A DNA stretch of 64,000 nt from Bacteroidaceae bacterium (GCA_017650105.1 JAGCFO010000029.1:62001-126000), one strand, 5' to 3'. Shown: positions 35,651 to 43,822, counted from the first letter of the stretch. Translations and numbers: made by a program. Notes: a model not told the origin generated them from the letters alone.

Positions 35651-35859
35651 TGTCTTTCTAGTCTGCCGGCTGCTTCCTCTTTTCCGGCAATCCGTTTTTT
35701 ATTGTTACGAGGCACGGGAGCTCGCATTTGACTGCGCATACCTCTTCTTATTAATTATTTTTCTCCTGTAAAATATCGCTTGTGTGCTCCTCAACACATC
35801 TCTACGCATAGTCACACAATTTGGGCACAAAGATACGCCATATTTCTTTACCACACAAA
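35651..35859 (-). promoter_or_regulatory. Consensus promoter and conserved leader of the left fimbrial unit
   Basis: On the minus strand, TTTG (35856-35859 as CAAA) is followed after 20 nt by TATCTTTG (35828-35835), a full match to the Bacteroidota promoter. The leader is about 170 nt. Its last 107 nt (35651-35757) are shared with the right arm and include TGCCGG...CCGGCA, a 6-bp stem with a 14-nt loop, about 30 nt before the start. The rest of the gap to 36003 is AT-rich with no recognisable gene. Confidence 0.8.
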
Positions 35860-36003
35860 TTTTTTTATAAAAAAGTTACCTTTTATTTAAATAAATAAAG
35901 AAATGTGCTGATACCCCGTTCTCGAAATGGCTTGAAATATGTGATGACAACAAAATATGAGAGGGTGAATAAAAAACTCAGGTAGCCCCTTCCCCTAGAA
36001 AAA

Positions 36004-36648
36004 TCATCTATGGAAACGGATTTCCGCATCTACAATGAAGACATCTCCTTCGGCGTCCTTTAGGACGTTCCTTGGCAGAAGATCCCAGACTTCATATTCT
36101 CCATTAGAGAAACGGCCTTCATTTCCTTGTTTTTCAAAGCCGATTGCTGCCATATACGTTTCGATTTCAACAGTTGTGGCCGGCTCGGCGTTCTTGACGA
36201 GATTTTGCTGAAGGACAGGCAGGACAGTTCTGCCTTCAAAACCCGTGAAAGCATAAAGAGAGTAGGACGTGTCGTAAAAAAGATTGTTGTGGCACATCAC
36301 TTTCTCTAACAAACATAAAATACTTCCTTGACAGTTGAGCAGATTATTAACCTTGTAAATAATGTCGTTTGAGACAAATGTGTCATTTTCGTTTCCACTA
36401 GGGCCTGGTACCCCTAAGTGGAACACCTCTTCCATTGGCAGCCACATTTTTTTCTCTTTAGCATATAGTTCTGCCACATGAGCCTCCAGGTCATGCTGAT
36501 TTACATGCTTTTGGCTTTCTCGTAGTTGCGCTTCATATAGTTGGCAGCGTCGGTTGAGCTCATCGGCGACTTCTTGGATTCGGCTATTTTCCTCCGTTTC
36601 CTCTCCACTGCCTCTTTGTGAAATCGGTTGAGATAGGTCATTGTTCAT
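36004..36648 (-). CDS. Minimal protein-kinase-like protein (mobile-element type)
   Basis: A 214-residue protein of uncertain family. The N-terminal 60 residues are polar and helical (RIQEVADELNRRCQLYEAQL). The middle has FHLGVPGPSGNENDTFVS (about 82-99) and VNNLLNCQGSILCLLEKVM. The C-terminus contains Asp189-x4-Asn194-x12-Asp207 in VWDLLPRNVL and VFIVDAEI, exactly the spacing of the catalytic-loop Asp, Asn and DFG Asp of protein kinases (166, 171 and 184 in PKA). The protein ends seven residues later, so most of a kinase C-lobe is absent. I recall similar small proteins within Bacteroidota mobile elements. It has its own consensus promoter. Kinase activity is an inference. Confidence 0.65.
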   Translation of the reverse strand: MNNDLSQPISQRGSGEETEENSRIQEVADELNRRCQLYEAQLRESQKHVNQHDLEAHVAELYAKEKKMWLPMEEVFHLGVPGPSGNENDTFVSNDIIYKVNNLLNCQGSILCLLEKVMCHNNLFYDTSYSLYAFTGFEGRTVLPVLQQNLVKNAEPATTVEIETYMAAIGFEKQGNEGRFSNGEYEVWDLLPRNVLKDAEGDVFIVDAEIRFHR

Positions 36649-36668
36649 CGGATTGCAGTTTCTTGTGA

Positions 36669-36699
36669 CAAAGATAAGAAGAACACAATAAAAAACAAA
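36669..36699 (-). promoter_or_regulatory. Consensus promoter of the kinase-like gene
   Basis: On the minus strand TTTG (36696-36699) is followed after 19 nt by TATCTTTG (36669-36676). The start codon is at 36648, about 20 nt further on. Box sequences and spacing match the consensus completely. Confidence 0.82.
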
Positions 36700-36854
36700 A
36701 AAACTCGCTCTTTTTTTTAAATTTCATCTATAAGAGGATATTATTATCTACAATCGATATTCCTACAGGCGTAAAGAATTATTACCGTCTTTTACGAAAG
36801 TATTATTGATTTTTTTATTGAATCGTCGGGTAATCAGCATCTTCGAGAAGGGAT

Positions 36855-36950
36855 GTTGTTGCACCAACACGTTGGGACACCTTTCCCAACACGTTAGGAC
36901 ACCTTTCCCAACACGTTGGGACACCTTTCCCAACACGTTGGTGCAACAAC
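36855..36950. repeat. 22-bp tandem repeat bounded by 14-bp inverted repeats
   Basis: Three and a half copies of a 22-bp unit (CAACACGTTGGGACACCTTT plus CC), the second copy with one G-to-A change, run from 36866 to about 36941. The outer ends GTTGTTGCACCAAC (36855-36868) and GTTGGTGCAACAAC (36937-36950) are perfect reverse complements. The gap 36649-37124 holds no other clear feature; short frames crossing the repeat have no coding character. Confidence 0.9.
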
Positions 36951-37124
36951 TTCAAGAAACAAAAACGCTCCGTTTTCATCGAATATCTCATTGTTGGACA
37001 AATATGACTGCCGGAAATGCAGATTTGACGGATGGCAAGCAAACAACGCGTTCGGATTCGTTGAAAAAAATCTGGGAATCGCTCCCCGTGAACATCTCAG
37101 GCGCAGACATCCTTTCGGGACAGT

Positions 37125-38339
37125 TTACTTGTCATCCTCAAATGAAATGCTGAGCTTTTCGCCGAAGGCTGTGATGTCGGTATTCAGTTTCTCGGTAGTG
37201 ATTTTGGCATAGATTTGTGTGGTGCTGATTTTGGTGTGTCCGAGTATGCGGCTGATGCTCTCAATAGGCATGTTGTTTGAGAGTGCGAGCGTAGCAAAAG
37301 TGTGCCTTGCGCAATGCCACGAGATGGGTTTGCGGATGTCGCAAAGAGTTATCACTTTCTTCAGTCGCTTACACATTGTCCAATAGTTGAGATTGGGGAA
37401 AATGTGGCTGTCGGTGCGGTTTGGGCTGTATCGGTCGATTATGTGAAGAGGGATGTCGAGCAGTTTTACCGTGTAAGGCACTCGCGTCTTCTGCCGCTTG
37501 GAGACAATCCATTTTTCGCCGTTGATGAGCCGTATGTCGTCGGTTGTGAGCTCTCGGATGTCGACAAAGCTAAGCGCTGTGAACGAGGCGAATACGAACA
37601 CGTCGCGACAGAATGTCAGCGAGGGGTCATCGAACTCGACTGTCATGAGCCGTTTCAGCTCTTCCTGGGTGAGGTATGCCCTTTCCTCCACATCGGGGCG
37701 TATGTGGAACTGGGCGAAGGGGTTGCGCAAGATGAGCCCGTTTTCGTGTGCTCTTGCGATGATGCCCTTCAGTTGCATGCAAGCCATCCACACGGTTGTC
37801 TGGCGCAGGTTCCGATCGGTAAGCAGATAGATGCTGAACTCCTTGATGAAATCGGGCGTCAATTCGCTGAGGAAGATGTCTTTGCGCCGATAGCGAGCGC
37901 GCAGAAAATCAGCCACATAGTTGCGTCCTCGAACAAACACTTTGTATGAGCTGTAGGCTCTGTCTTTGCCGCAACGCGAGAGGAACAGCCCGTTCTCCTT
38001 GTCGAATACTCCGAGCAGCGTGTCGTTGCCGCTGCCGATGCCTTGAAAGGCATTGCGCACCATCTCGGCTGTGACGAATCCGCTGTGTTCCAACAGGCGT
38101 TGGTAATGGCGGATGAGCTGCATGCGAAGCTCATCGAGGGTCTGGTTCACCTCCTTTGCTTTCCGGCTTTTGCCGAGGGCGCAGTTGCCCTTCGCGTCCC
38201 ACAGGCTTTCGGGAACGGTACATTTGCAGCTGAACTGCGCTATGGTGCCGTTTATCGTCAGGCGCCCCATGATAGGGCATTCTTCGTGTTTTCCACTGCC
38301 CCTTTTAATGTAAAAGAGGATTTTGAATGTAGCTCTCAT
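37125..38339 (-). CDS. Tyrosine recombinase (IntDOT-like integrase family)
   Basis: A 404-residue site-specific recombinase. Order: Bacteroidota-type arm-binding domain (about 1-95), SAM-like core-binding domain (about 105-205), catalytic domain (about 215-385). The expected first Arg of the active site is replaced: TALSFVD has Ser257 at that position, as reported for IntDOT of CTnDOT. The remaining residues are present: a beta-hairpin Lys (Lys281 or Lys284, SKRQKTR), His342 and Arg345 in HCARH, His368 in LGHTKIS, nucleophile Tyr377 in TQIYAKI. It lies between two inverted fimbrial units, transcribed away from the right one. It could invert or mobilise the core, or be the remnant of the element that brought the locus. 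Confidence 0.92.
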   Translation of the reverse strand: MRATFKILFYIKRGSGKHEECPIMGRLTINGTIAQFSCKCTVPESLWDAKGNCALGKSRKAKEVNQTLDELRMQLIRHYQRLLEHSGFVTAEMVRNAFQGIGSGNDTLLGVFDKENGLFLSRCGKDRAYSSYKVFVRGRNYVADFLRARYRRKDIFLSELTPDFIKEFSIYLLTDRNLRQTTVWMACMQLKGIIARAHENGLILRNPFAQFHIRPDVEERAYLTQEELKRLMTVEFDDPSLTFCRDVFVFASFTALSFVDIRELTTDDIRLINGEKWIVSKRQKTRVPYTVKLLDIPLHIIDRYSPNRTDSHIFPNLNYWTMCKRLKKVITLCDIRKPISWHCARHTFATLALSNNMPIESISRILGHTKISTTQIYAKITTEKLNTDITAFGEKLSISFEDDK

Positions 38340-38377
38340 TTTAGTTTCAAAGTGTAGCTTTATTGCGTTGTTTGGCG

Positions 38378-38385
38378 CAAAAATA
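38378..38385 (-). promoter_or_regulatory. -7 box of the recombinase gene
   Basis: TATTTTTG on the minus strand (CAAAAATA at 38378-38385) matches TAnnTTTG and is 38 nt before the start at 38339. No TTTG is visible at 19-21 nt upstream, so only half of the promoter is supported. Confidence 0.5.
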
Positions 38386-38609
38386 ATACTTTTTTGGTCA
38401 GTTTTACTATTATATCATAAAAATAATTACAAAGTGTAACACATCCTCTTCCCTCTCGTGGTAACGAGAAGGAAACTGTGCAATACGAGGTTAGCTGTTT
38501 ACTTGTCTTTCAGGTAATAGAATGCTAACTGTTCTTGTCTTTTAATCTATTGATTTCCAGAGTCATTAATTAGTTAGTTTTAACACAAAATCGGCGCAAG
38601 GTTATGGCG
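38386..38609. other. Intergenic stretch with hairpin and direct repeat
   Basis: Between the recombinase -7 box and the right fimbrial promoter. It contains TCTCGT/ACGAGA (38454-38459 and 38464-38469, a 6-bp stem with a GGTA loop) and an imperfect direct repeat, CTGTTTACTTGTCTTT at 38495-38510 and CTGTTCTTGTCTTT at 38529-38542. These could be recombinase-binding or att-related sites. I see no coding potential. Confidence 0.4.
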
Positions 38610-39004
38610 TATCTTTGCAGTCGAATTTGTTTTACTTTGCAAAAGTAGAACTTCTTTTGATTTGAAACAAGAAAAAAGGAGAAAAAGTTGAGGAAAAAGT
38701 GAGAAAGGGTTGTCGGGGGCATCGTACTGACCGACAAGGAGAAACGGAGATAGTCGAAGTTTCGATTTGTAAGAAAAAGATGCAAACAAAAGTCCTTTTT
38801 CGTGAAGATGATAGCGGAGGCAAAACAAATTGCGCGAAGAGAAAAAGCGCGGAAAAGTAACGTCCCGCACGCGAAGAGGAAACGAACTGGAAACAGAAAT
38901 TAATTAAGAAGAGGTATGCGCAGTCAAATGCGAGCTCCCGTGCCTCGTAACAATAAAAAACTGATTGCCGGAACAGAGGAAGCAGCCGGCAGACTAGAAA
39001 GACA
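38610..39004 (+). promoter_or_regulatory. Promoter -7 box and long leader of the right fimbrial unit
   Basis: TATCTTTG at 38610-38617 lies in the same local context (ATGGCGTATCTTTG) as the left promoter, but the -33 position 20 nt upstream reads CAAA, not TTTG. The leader is about 380 nt, some 210 nt longer than on the left. Its last 107 nt (38898-39004) match the left leader; the extra purine-rich segment 38620-38897 has no counterpart and no clear gene. Confidence 0.65.
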
Positions 39005-40975
39005 ATGAAAAAGTTTTTTTCAGGTTTAGCTTTACTGGCAGCAGTCATCTTGCTGGCATCCTGCCAGGACGACCTCTTCGACTGGGGACACAAACTCAAA
39101 CTGTCGGAGAACGAGATTGCCTTTAGGGTTGGTAACGATGTTACAGCTACACGCGCCGAGGTACAGCGCACGGTGGTGGCACCGAACAATGTCTATGACC
39201 TTCCCGTTGCCGACGACGGACAGAAGTTCTGCCTTGTTGAGACGGTAACCAGTCTCAGCGATGAGGTGTTCAACACCTTCGATGGCGCTGTTACCCGCGG
39301 CACACCTGTCTACACCGAGAACTTCGCTCAAGTGGACGGATATAACGGCTTCGCAGGAACGGCTTATGGCGGTTTTGCAGATGTGGCTGACAACTCAGCG
39401 TTTTATAGTGTGCCTTTTACCAGCGAGTATTTATGGGGTGGACAGAGCAAATACCGTGCAAAGTTTGCTCCGACAAGCGATTCTCTCGTTTATTCGCATA
39501 ACTACGACGGTCCTGAGTTCAACCTCGGTTGGCCCGACGACGAGAAGCTTCTCTTCTTCCTCGAGGCTCCCGCACCCGCTGCCGGAAGTGAGAACACAGG
39601 CGTTAGCAATGTGGAGTACTGGCCTCCCTTCGTAGGAGAAGATAATGGAGTGACTTATAATGAGCCCAACGGCTCCATCGAGTTCGACTACGTGTCGCCT
39701 ACCGATCCTCTTCAGCAGAAAGACCTCCTCTTCACCAGCAAGTGGATTGAGAAGAGCACCAAGGACACCGATAATAAGATTCTCTTCTACCATGCTCTTA
39801 CGGGAATCCGCTTCAAGGTGGGCAAGCCCAGCACGCATGACGTGCATGTAAATATCAGAAAGGTCACCCTCAAGCAACACATGGGTTCGGGACACTGTGA
39901 AATAATCCCTCTCTACGAAGCTGACGTCAACACATCTAGTGGCAACCCGAGCAACGCAAACACAAGTCCTACTGATGCTACCAAATCAGCACAGTGCGTC
40001 GAGTGGACTCATTTAGATACGCCCACTGACTTCACTATCGACTTCACAAAGTTTATTGAAACGGATGAAGACGGCAAGCAGTTGTTGCAAGATGCTAAGG
40101 ATGCCGCTTACACATTCCCCGAGAGCTTCAATGCCGTAGGTAAGGGTGATAAGAACACTTATTATAAAACTGTGGGTACCGGCGACCAGAACTTCAACAA
40201 TGCCAAGTATGAGTACACCATGTTCATGATTCCCCAGCCGCTGGCTGAGCACGGAGTCAGCATGGATATCGAATACTCCTATGTCTACGGTGACGATCAC
40301 TATATCCCAGAGGAAGTGCACACCAACACGGCTCATGTGGTTATCTCTGATCCAAACGCCGCATGGAAAGCTGGTGAGCTTCACACCTACTACCTCACAT
40401 CCGAAGGTGTATACATCAGCGTGGAGGATCAAATGAGCGATGACCATAAAACGAAGAGTTCTCTTGTGATAGCCAATACCGGCACCTTCGGGCAGTTCCA
40501 GCGCGTGCTCATGTACGGCAACTGGGTTTGGACCGACGAGTCCACCAGCCCAGCTAACCACCTCATCGTGGCTTCTGAAGACCTCACGAAAGTAGGTACA
40601 TTCACCGGCTTCATCGGTAAGAACTGGGCTTTGGGTTCCGACGGATTCTACTACTACAAGTACCCCATCAACGTAGGTAACAAGCCCAACACCCCGTTGT
40701 TCCAGAGCTATGTAGGTCCGACGACAACCCCGTTCAACGGCACGCACCTCGAGTTTGACATCAGCGCACAGGCAGTTCGCTACAGTTCACCCGCCGACGA
40801 AAATCTCTATGTAGCCACGTACAACAAAGACTTTGTCGAAGCTGAGTGGAACCTGACCACGGGCAATGTCACCATCGTCAAATTGGGCGAAAATACTGCG
40901 GGCAGTGTTGGCCAGACCATCCTCAGCTGGCTGGAAGAGGACTACGAAGTGTATACTGGTGAATCGAAAAAATAA
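39005..40975 (+). CDS. Fimbrillin-family surface lipoprotein, right copy
   Basis: A 656-residue paralogue of the left fimbrillin. Lipobox LASC with Cys20, then QDDLFDWGHKLKLSENE. N-terminal 130 residues and the C-terminal third are close to identical to the left copy, including YLTSEGVYISVEDQMSDD and QRVLMYGNWVWTDE. The stretch from about 120 to 160 and the region around 290-440 differ, the latter having for example RKVTLKQHMGSGHCE where the left has NKVTIKQSRATGHGE. The end carries VYTGESKK in place of VFQKNP. It is followed 66 nt later by the VWA gene. The promoter -33 box is weaker than on the left, so expression of the two copies may differ. Confidence 0.88.
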   Translation: MKKFFSGLALLAAVILLASCQDDLFDWGHKLKLSENEIAFRVGNDVTATRAEVQRTVVAPNNVYDLPVADDGQKFCLVETVTSLSDEVFNTFDGAVTRGTPVYTENFAQVDGYNGFAGTAYGGFADVADNSAFYSVPFTSEYLWGGQSKYRAKFAPTSDSLVYSHNYDGPEFNLGWPDDEKLLFFLEAPAPAAGSENTGVSNVEYWPPFVGEDNGVTYNEPNGSIEFDYVSPTDPLQQKDLLFTSKWIEKSTKDTDNKILFYHALTGIRFKVGKPSTHDVHVNIRKVTLKQHMGSGHCEIIPLYEADVNTSSGNPSNANTSPTDATKSAQCVEWTHLDTPTDFTIDFTKFIETDEDGKQLLQDAKDAAYTFPESFNAVGKGDKNTYYKTVGTGDQNFNNAKYEYTMFMIPQPLAEHGVSMDIEYSYVYGDDHYIPEEVHTNTAHVVISDPNAAWKAGELHTYYLTSEGVYISVEDQMSDDHKTKSSLVIANTGTFGQFQRVLMYGNWVWTDESTSPANHLIVASEDLTKVGTFTGFIGKNWALGSDGFYYYKYPINVGNKPNTPLFQSYVGPTTTPFNGTHLEFDISAQAVRYSSPADENLYVATYNKDFVEAEWNLTTGNVTIVKLGENTAGSVGQTILSWLEEDYEVYTGESKK

Positions 40976-41041
40976 CTGCGACGAACGAAAAAGCTATATA
41001 TAATATATAATAAGGTATATAACACATAAGGAGATACAACA

Positions 41042-43597
41042 ATGAAAAAGTTCTATAAATACACTCTTCTCTTGATAGCCGCCTTCCTGTTCGCACCGCT
41101 GGCTGCCATAGCACAAGACAGCAATACTAATCCGCAGGACCCAATGAACACGCTGGATGGCCTAGGCTTCACCAAGACTGTTACTCCAGACCCCAACAAG
41201 GACAATGCCTACAACATTACCCTTACGGCATTCACCACAGGTAGCACCATTTCAGAAGAAATCAACGTCAGTGTTGCTGCCGACATTGTGCTCGTTCTCG
41301 ACGTATCAGGTTCAATGGCTTATTCATCCACAGGCACTTATCCCAAAAAAGGCAATGCACTTCCTACTGGAACACAATTGCAGATAGGAAAAAACTATAT
41401 TGTAAGAGCTACCTGGGAAACTCAAGAATGGCAACAGATTGGTGGACGGTGGCAACAGGTTACCATAACGAATGAAAGTGAATTTATCGTTCGAGGATAC
41501 AAACACCAAGATTATAACAATCGTTACTATTTTAGAAGAAATGACCAAAATAGTTCTTACACCAATAACCCTCCTACAGTATACAGCGGTGGATCGAGAG
41601 CGTTTGGATCGTCTTCATCTGGTTATGGCTATAATCAAGAGTATTATGCCACTAATCTTCCAGTTGTTGGAGTTGATGAGTTCTATTATGGGAATAATAG
41701 TACTGCAACTTACGAAGTATATGAAACAGATCCCGACCGAATGGAAGTGTTGAAGGATGCTGTTAAGAAGTTCGTTCAGGTCGTTTATAGCAAGAATCCT
41801 ACTGAAGGGGATAAACACAAAATTGCAATTGTCAAGTTTGCAAGTGAAACTGCAGAGGGTTCGTATAACGGATCAGAGACCATCTATAATCTGACGGATG
41901 TAACCAGCGGAACTCAGTGTAACACTGTCATTGATGCTCTTCAAGCTGGCGGTGGAACTCAGGCTGCTGATGGCTTATCTTTAGCTTATGGCATCTTAAA
42001 TGCAACTAATGTTAGGCAAGATGGACATTCCAAGGTTACCGTTTTCTTTACAGATGGTGTACCTGGACAAACAGGATGGGATAGTGCTGAAGCCAGAACT
42101 GCCGTTAACAATGCCTATAATCTTAAGGGCTTAGAAACCACACTTAAAATCAACGGTGAAGAAGTAGAAGATGAGGAGGGAAATCCCATTATTCTTGAGT
42201 CAAAAGTCTATTCCGTTGGTTTATTGACGAGTGAAACAGCGTCAAGCACTAACGATGTTCGCCGCTATATGCATTATGTTTCGTCGAACTATAAGTTTAA
42301 TATAACGGGAGACAGTTATACCTTCAATAACAATCACACTTCTTCCAAAAAGTTAGTTAATACTGGAACCGAAGAGAATCCGAAGTGGGAGTACACTGGG
42401 GGTACTGGTGGAGATGAAGCATACGATAGCTATCCCAAAGCACGACAGTATTATCAGTTGACCGACGGTTCTGACTTGACTTCAATCTTCGAAAGTATTG
42501 CTTCATCTTCGTCCAACGCGCCTACAATTCCCTTGCAGCTTAAACCGACAGATGTGGTTGCAGTGGATGTGGTATCGCACAGTTTCAAACTTCCTGAAGG
42601 TGCTGACGCAAGTGCTATTCAGGTGATGGTTGCTCCGTTCACGGAGATGTTAGCAGAAGACGCCATTAATCCCAAGACAGGTAAAGTGTTTACTGCTGGT
42701 GAAATCTCCCGTTTGGAACACTACCAGTTCGGCACACCTATGACGTATGCCGCAGCAAAAGCAGCTGACGACCCTGTAGTTCCTGCTTATCAGGCAGATG
42801 GCACAACGGAAATTGTTCCTGCTGCTGCCATTGATCCGAACGACAGACAAAAGATATCTGTAACAGGCTTCAATTACGCCGATAACTGGTGCGGATTTGA
42901 TCAACATACTGTAAACGGTGTTGTCCAGAATATTGCTCACGGATATGAATTGGTAATAGTGATTCCTATTGAAGTGGATCCCGCCAATCCAGGAGGTGCT
43001 AGCGTTAACACTAACGATGCTACTTCGGGTATCTACATTTCTCAAGATGGTGGTGACCCCATATTCGCAGGATTCCCACAGCCCGTTGTTACTCTGCCTA
43101 ACATCATCATCCGTAAGTACGGTCTGATTTACAAAGATGAAGGCGCTTCATTCTTACTTGAGAAGCTGAACGATGCCGGTACGGAAGTTGACACATCTGT
43201 TGATCCCTATCGCATAGTAATAGTTGCTGCAGATGATAACCCCAATACATTCGATTTCGTTCAAGTGAAGTTGAACGAACCGGGACGCTACCGCGTAACC
43301 GAGACCGACTGGGGATGGAGCTATACCTGTACCGTGAAGGAGGGTGACATGCAGGAAAATAATGATTGGGATCCCAACAAGACACTGCTCCCCAGCACCA
43401 ATGGTACAAACGCTAAGGGACAGCCTTGGATTGCACGTGACGTAAGCGGTGACACTGAGCAGACTATTACTCTCCCCGGTGGAAGCAATCTCTCTGGTGC
43501 TGTATACGACTTCCAGAACACCAGCAAGGAGCACGAGAAACGTAACTACAGCGAGGCTCATAAGCTCAACGAGTTTAACACCGTGTACAATCAGTAA
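41042..43597 (+). CDS. Secreted VWA-domain fimbrial adhesin-like protein, right copy
   Basis: An 851-residue paralogue of the left VWA protein. Signal peptide ends near AAIAQ (25). Metal-site motif DVSGS has Asp87, Ser89 and Ser91. Residues 95-231 form an insert with no likeness to the left copy: it is Tyr/Asn/Ser-rich and includes WQQIGGRWQQV and RYYFRRNDQNSSY. After it the sequence returns to close similarity (PDRMEVLKDAVKKFVQVVYS). The SpaA/Cna-B-like segment near 690-770 is well conserved. The insert sits directly behind the MIDAS loop, where ligand contacts are made in VWA adhesins. Shine-Dalgarno AAGGAG at 41028-41033 is 8 nt before ATG and identical to the left arm. Confidence 0.9.
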   Translation: MKKFYKYTLLLIAAFLFAPLAAIAQDSNTNPQDPMNTLDGLGFTKTVTPDPNKDNAYNITLTAFTTGSTISEEINVSVAADIVLVLDVSGSMAYSSTGTYPKKGNALPTGTQLQIGKNYIVRATWETQEWQQIGGRWQQVTITNESEFIVRGYKHQDYNNRYYFRRNDQNSSYTNNPPTVYSGGSRAFGSSSSGYGYNQEYYATNLPVVGVDEFYYGNNSTATYEVYETDPDRMEVLKDAVKKFVQVVYSKNPTEGDKHKIAIVKFASETAEGSYNGSETIYNLTDVTSGTQCNTVIDALQAGGGTQAADGLSLAYGILNATNVRQDGHSKVTVFFTDGVPGQTGWDSAEARTAVNNAYNLKGLETTLKINGEEVEDEEGNPIILESKVYSVGLLTSETASSTNDVRRYMHYVSSNYKFNITGDSYTFNNNHTSSKKLVNTGTEENPKWEYTGGTGGDEAYDSYPKARQYYQLTDGSDLTSIFESIASSSSNAPTIPLQLKPTDVVAVDVVSHSFKLPEGADASAIQVMVAPFTEMLAEDAINPKTGKVFTAGEISRLEHYQFGTPMTYAAAKAADDPVVPAYQADGTTEIVPAAAIDPNDRQKISVTGFNYADNWCGFDQHTVNGVVQNIAHGYELVIVIPIEVDPANPGGASVNTNDATSGIYISQDGGDPIFAGFPQPVVTLPNIIIRKYGLIYKDEGASFLLEKLNDAGTEVDTSVDPYRIVIVAADDNPNTFDFVQVKLNEPGRYRVTETDWGWSYTCTVKEGDMQENNDWDPNKTLLPSTNGTNAKGQPWIARDVSGDTEQTITLPGGSNLSGAVYDFQNTSKEHEKRNYSEAHKLNEFNTVYNQ

Positions 43598-43625
43598 GTA
43601 ATAACCAACCAATAATCACAGTGAA

Positions 43626-43796
43626 ATGACTATGACGACTATGAAAAAGAATTATACTGAGCCTGTTACCAACGTAGCAGAAGTGGAATTGGAAGGTTTC
43701 ATCTGCGCATCGATAGACGTAATTAAGATGCATGTGGATGTGGACGAATTTGTCAACACAGGTAACGTCTATACCGACGAAGAAATCATCTTCTAA
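43626..43796 (+). CDS. 56-residue small protein, right copy
   Basis: Twin of the gene at 30995-31165, 56 residues, with Phe42 instead of Tyr42 and otherwise the same. Three possible ATGs (43626, 43632, 43641) begin it; the last gives MKKNYTEPVTN. It starts 28 nt after the VWA stop and ends 26 nt before the terminator stem. One Cys (residue 27, in FICAS) and eleven Asp/Glu in the second half are notable. No signal peptide or membrane helix. Being preserved almost unchanged while its VWA neighbour diversified suggests a fixed partner or regulatory function in the unit. Function unknown. Confidence 0.88.
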   Translation: MTMTTMKKNYTEPVTNVAEVELEGFICASIDVIKMHVDVDEFVNTGNVYTDEEIIF

Positions 43797-43822
43797 GAGA
43801 CAACTAACCTCTCATCTATAGT

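Larger units (their letters stand above)
30935..35757 (-). repeat. Left arm of the large inverted duplication
   Basis: This arm carries, on the minus strand, leader, fimbrillin, VWA adhesin, 56-residue protein and terminator; the same order appears on the plus strand at 38898-43857. The leader (35651-35757) is nearly identical to the reverse complement of 38898-39004. Coding parts range from almost identical to diverged. The arms point away from a core of about 3.1 kb (35758-38897). Confidence 0.88.

Noticed and set aside
36855..36950. CRISPR array
   Set aside because: The repeats are contiguous with no unique spacers and there are no cas genes.
36806..37153. Possible 115-residue protein across the 22-bp repeat
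   Set aside because: Its sequence is just the translated tandem repeat plus unlike flanks, several frames are equally open, and it runs into the recombinase gene's end.
35758..38897. A complete integrative element in the core
   Set aside because: A recombinase is present but there are no mobilisation, replication or clear att sequences, so a full mobile element is not supported.
40013..40747. 244-codon antisense frame inside the right fimbrillin
   Set aside because: A corresponding, differently broken frame appears opposite the left fimbrillin, as expected if it only mirrors fimbrillin codons; no domain is visible.
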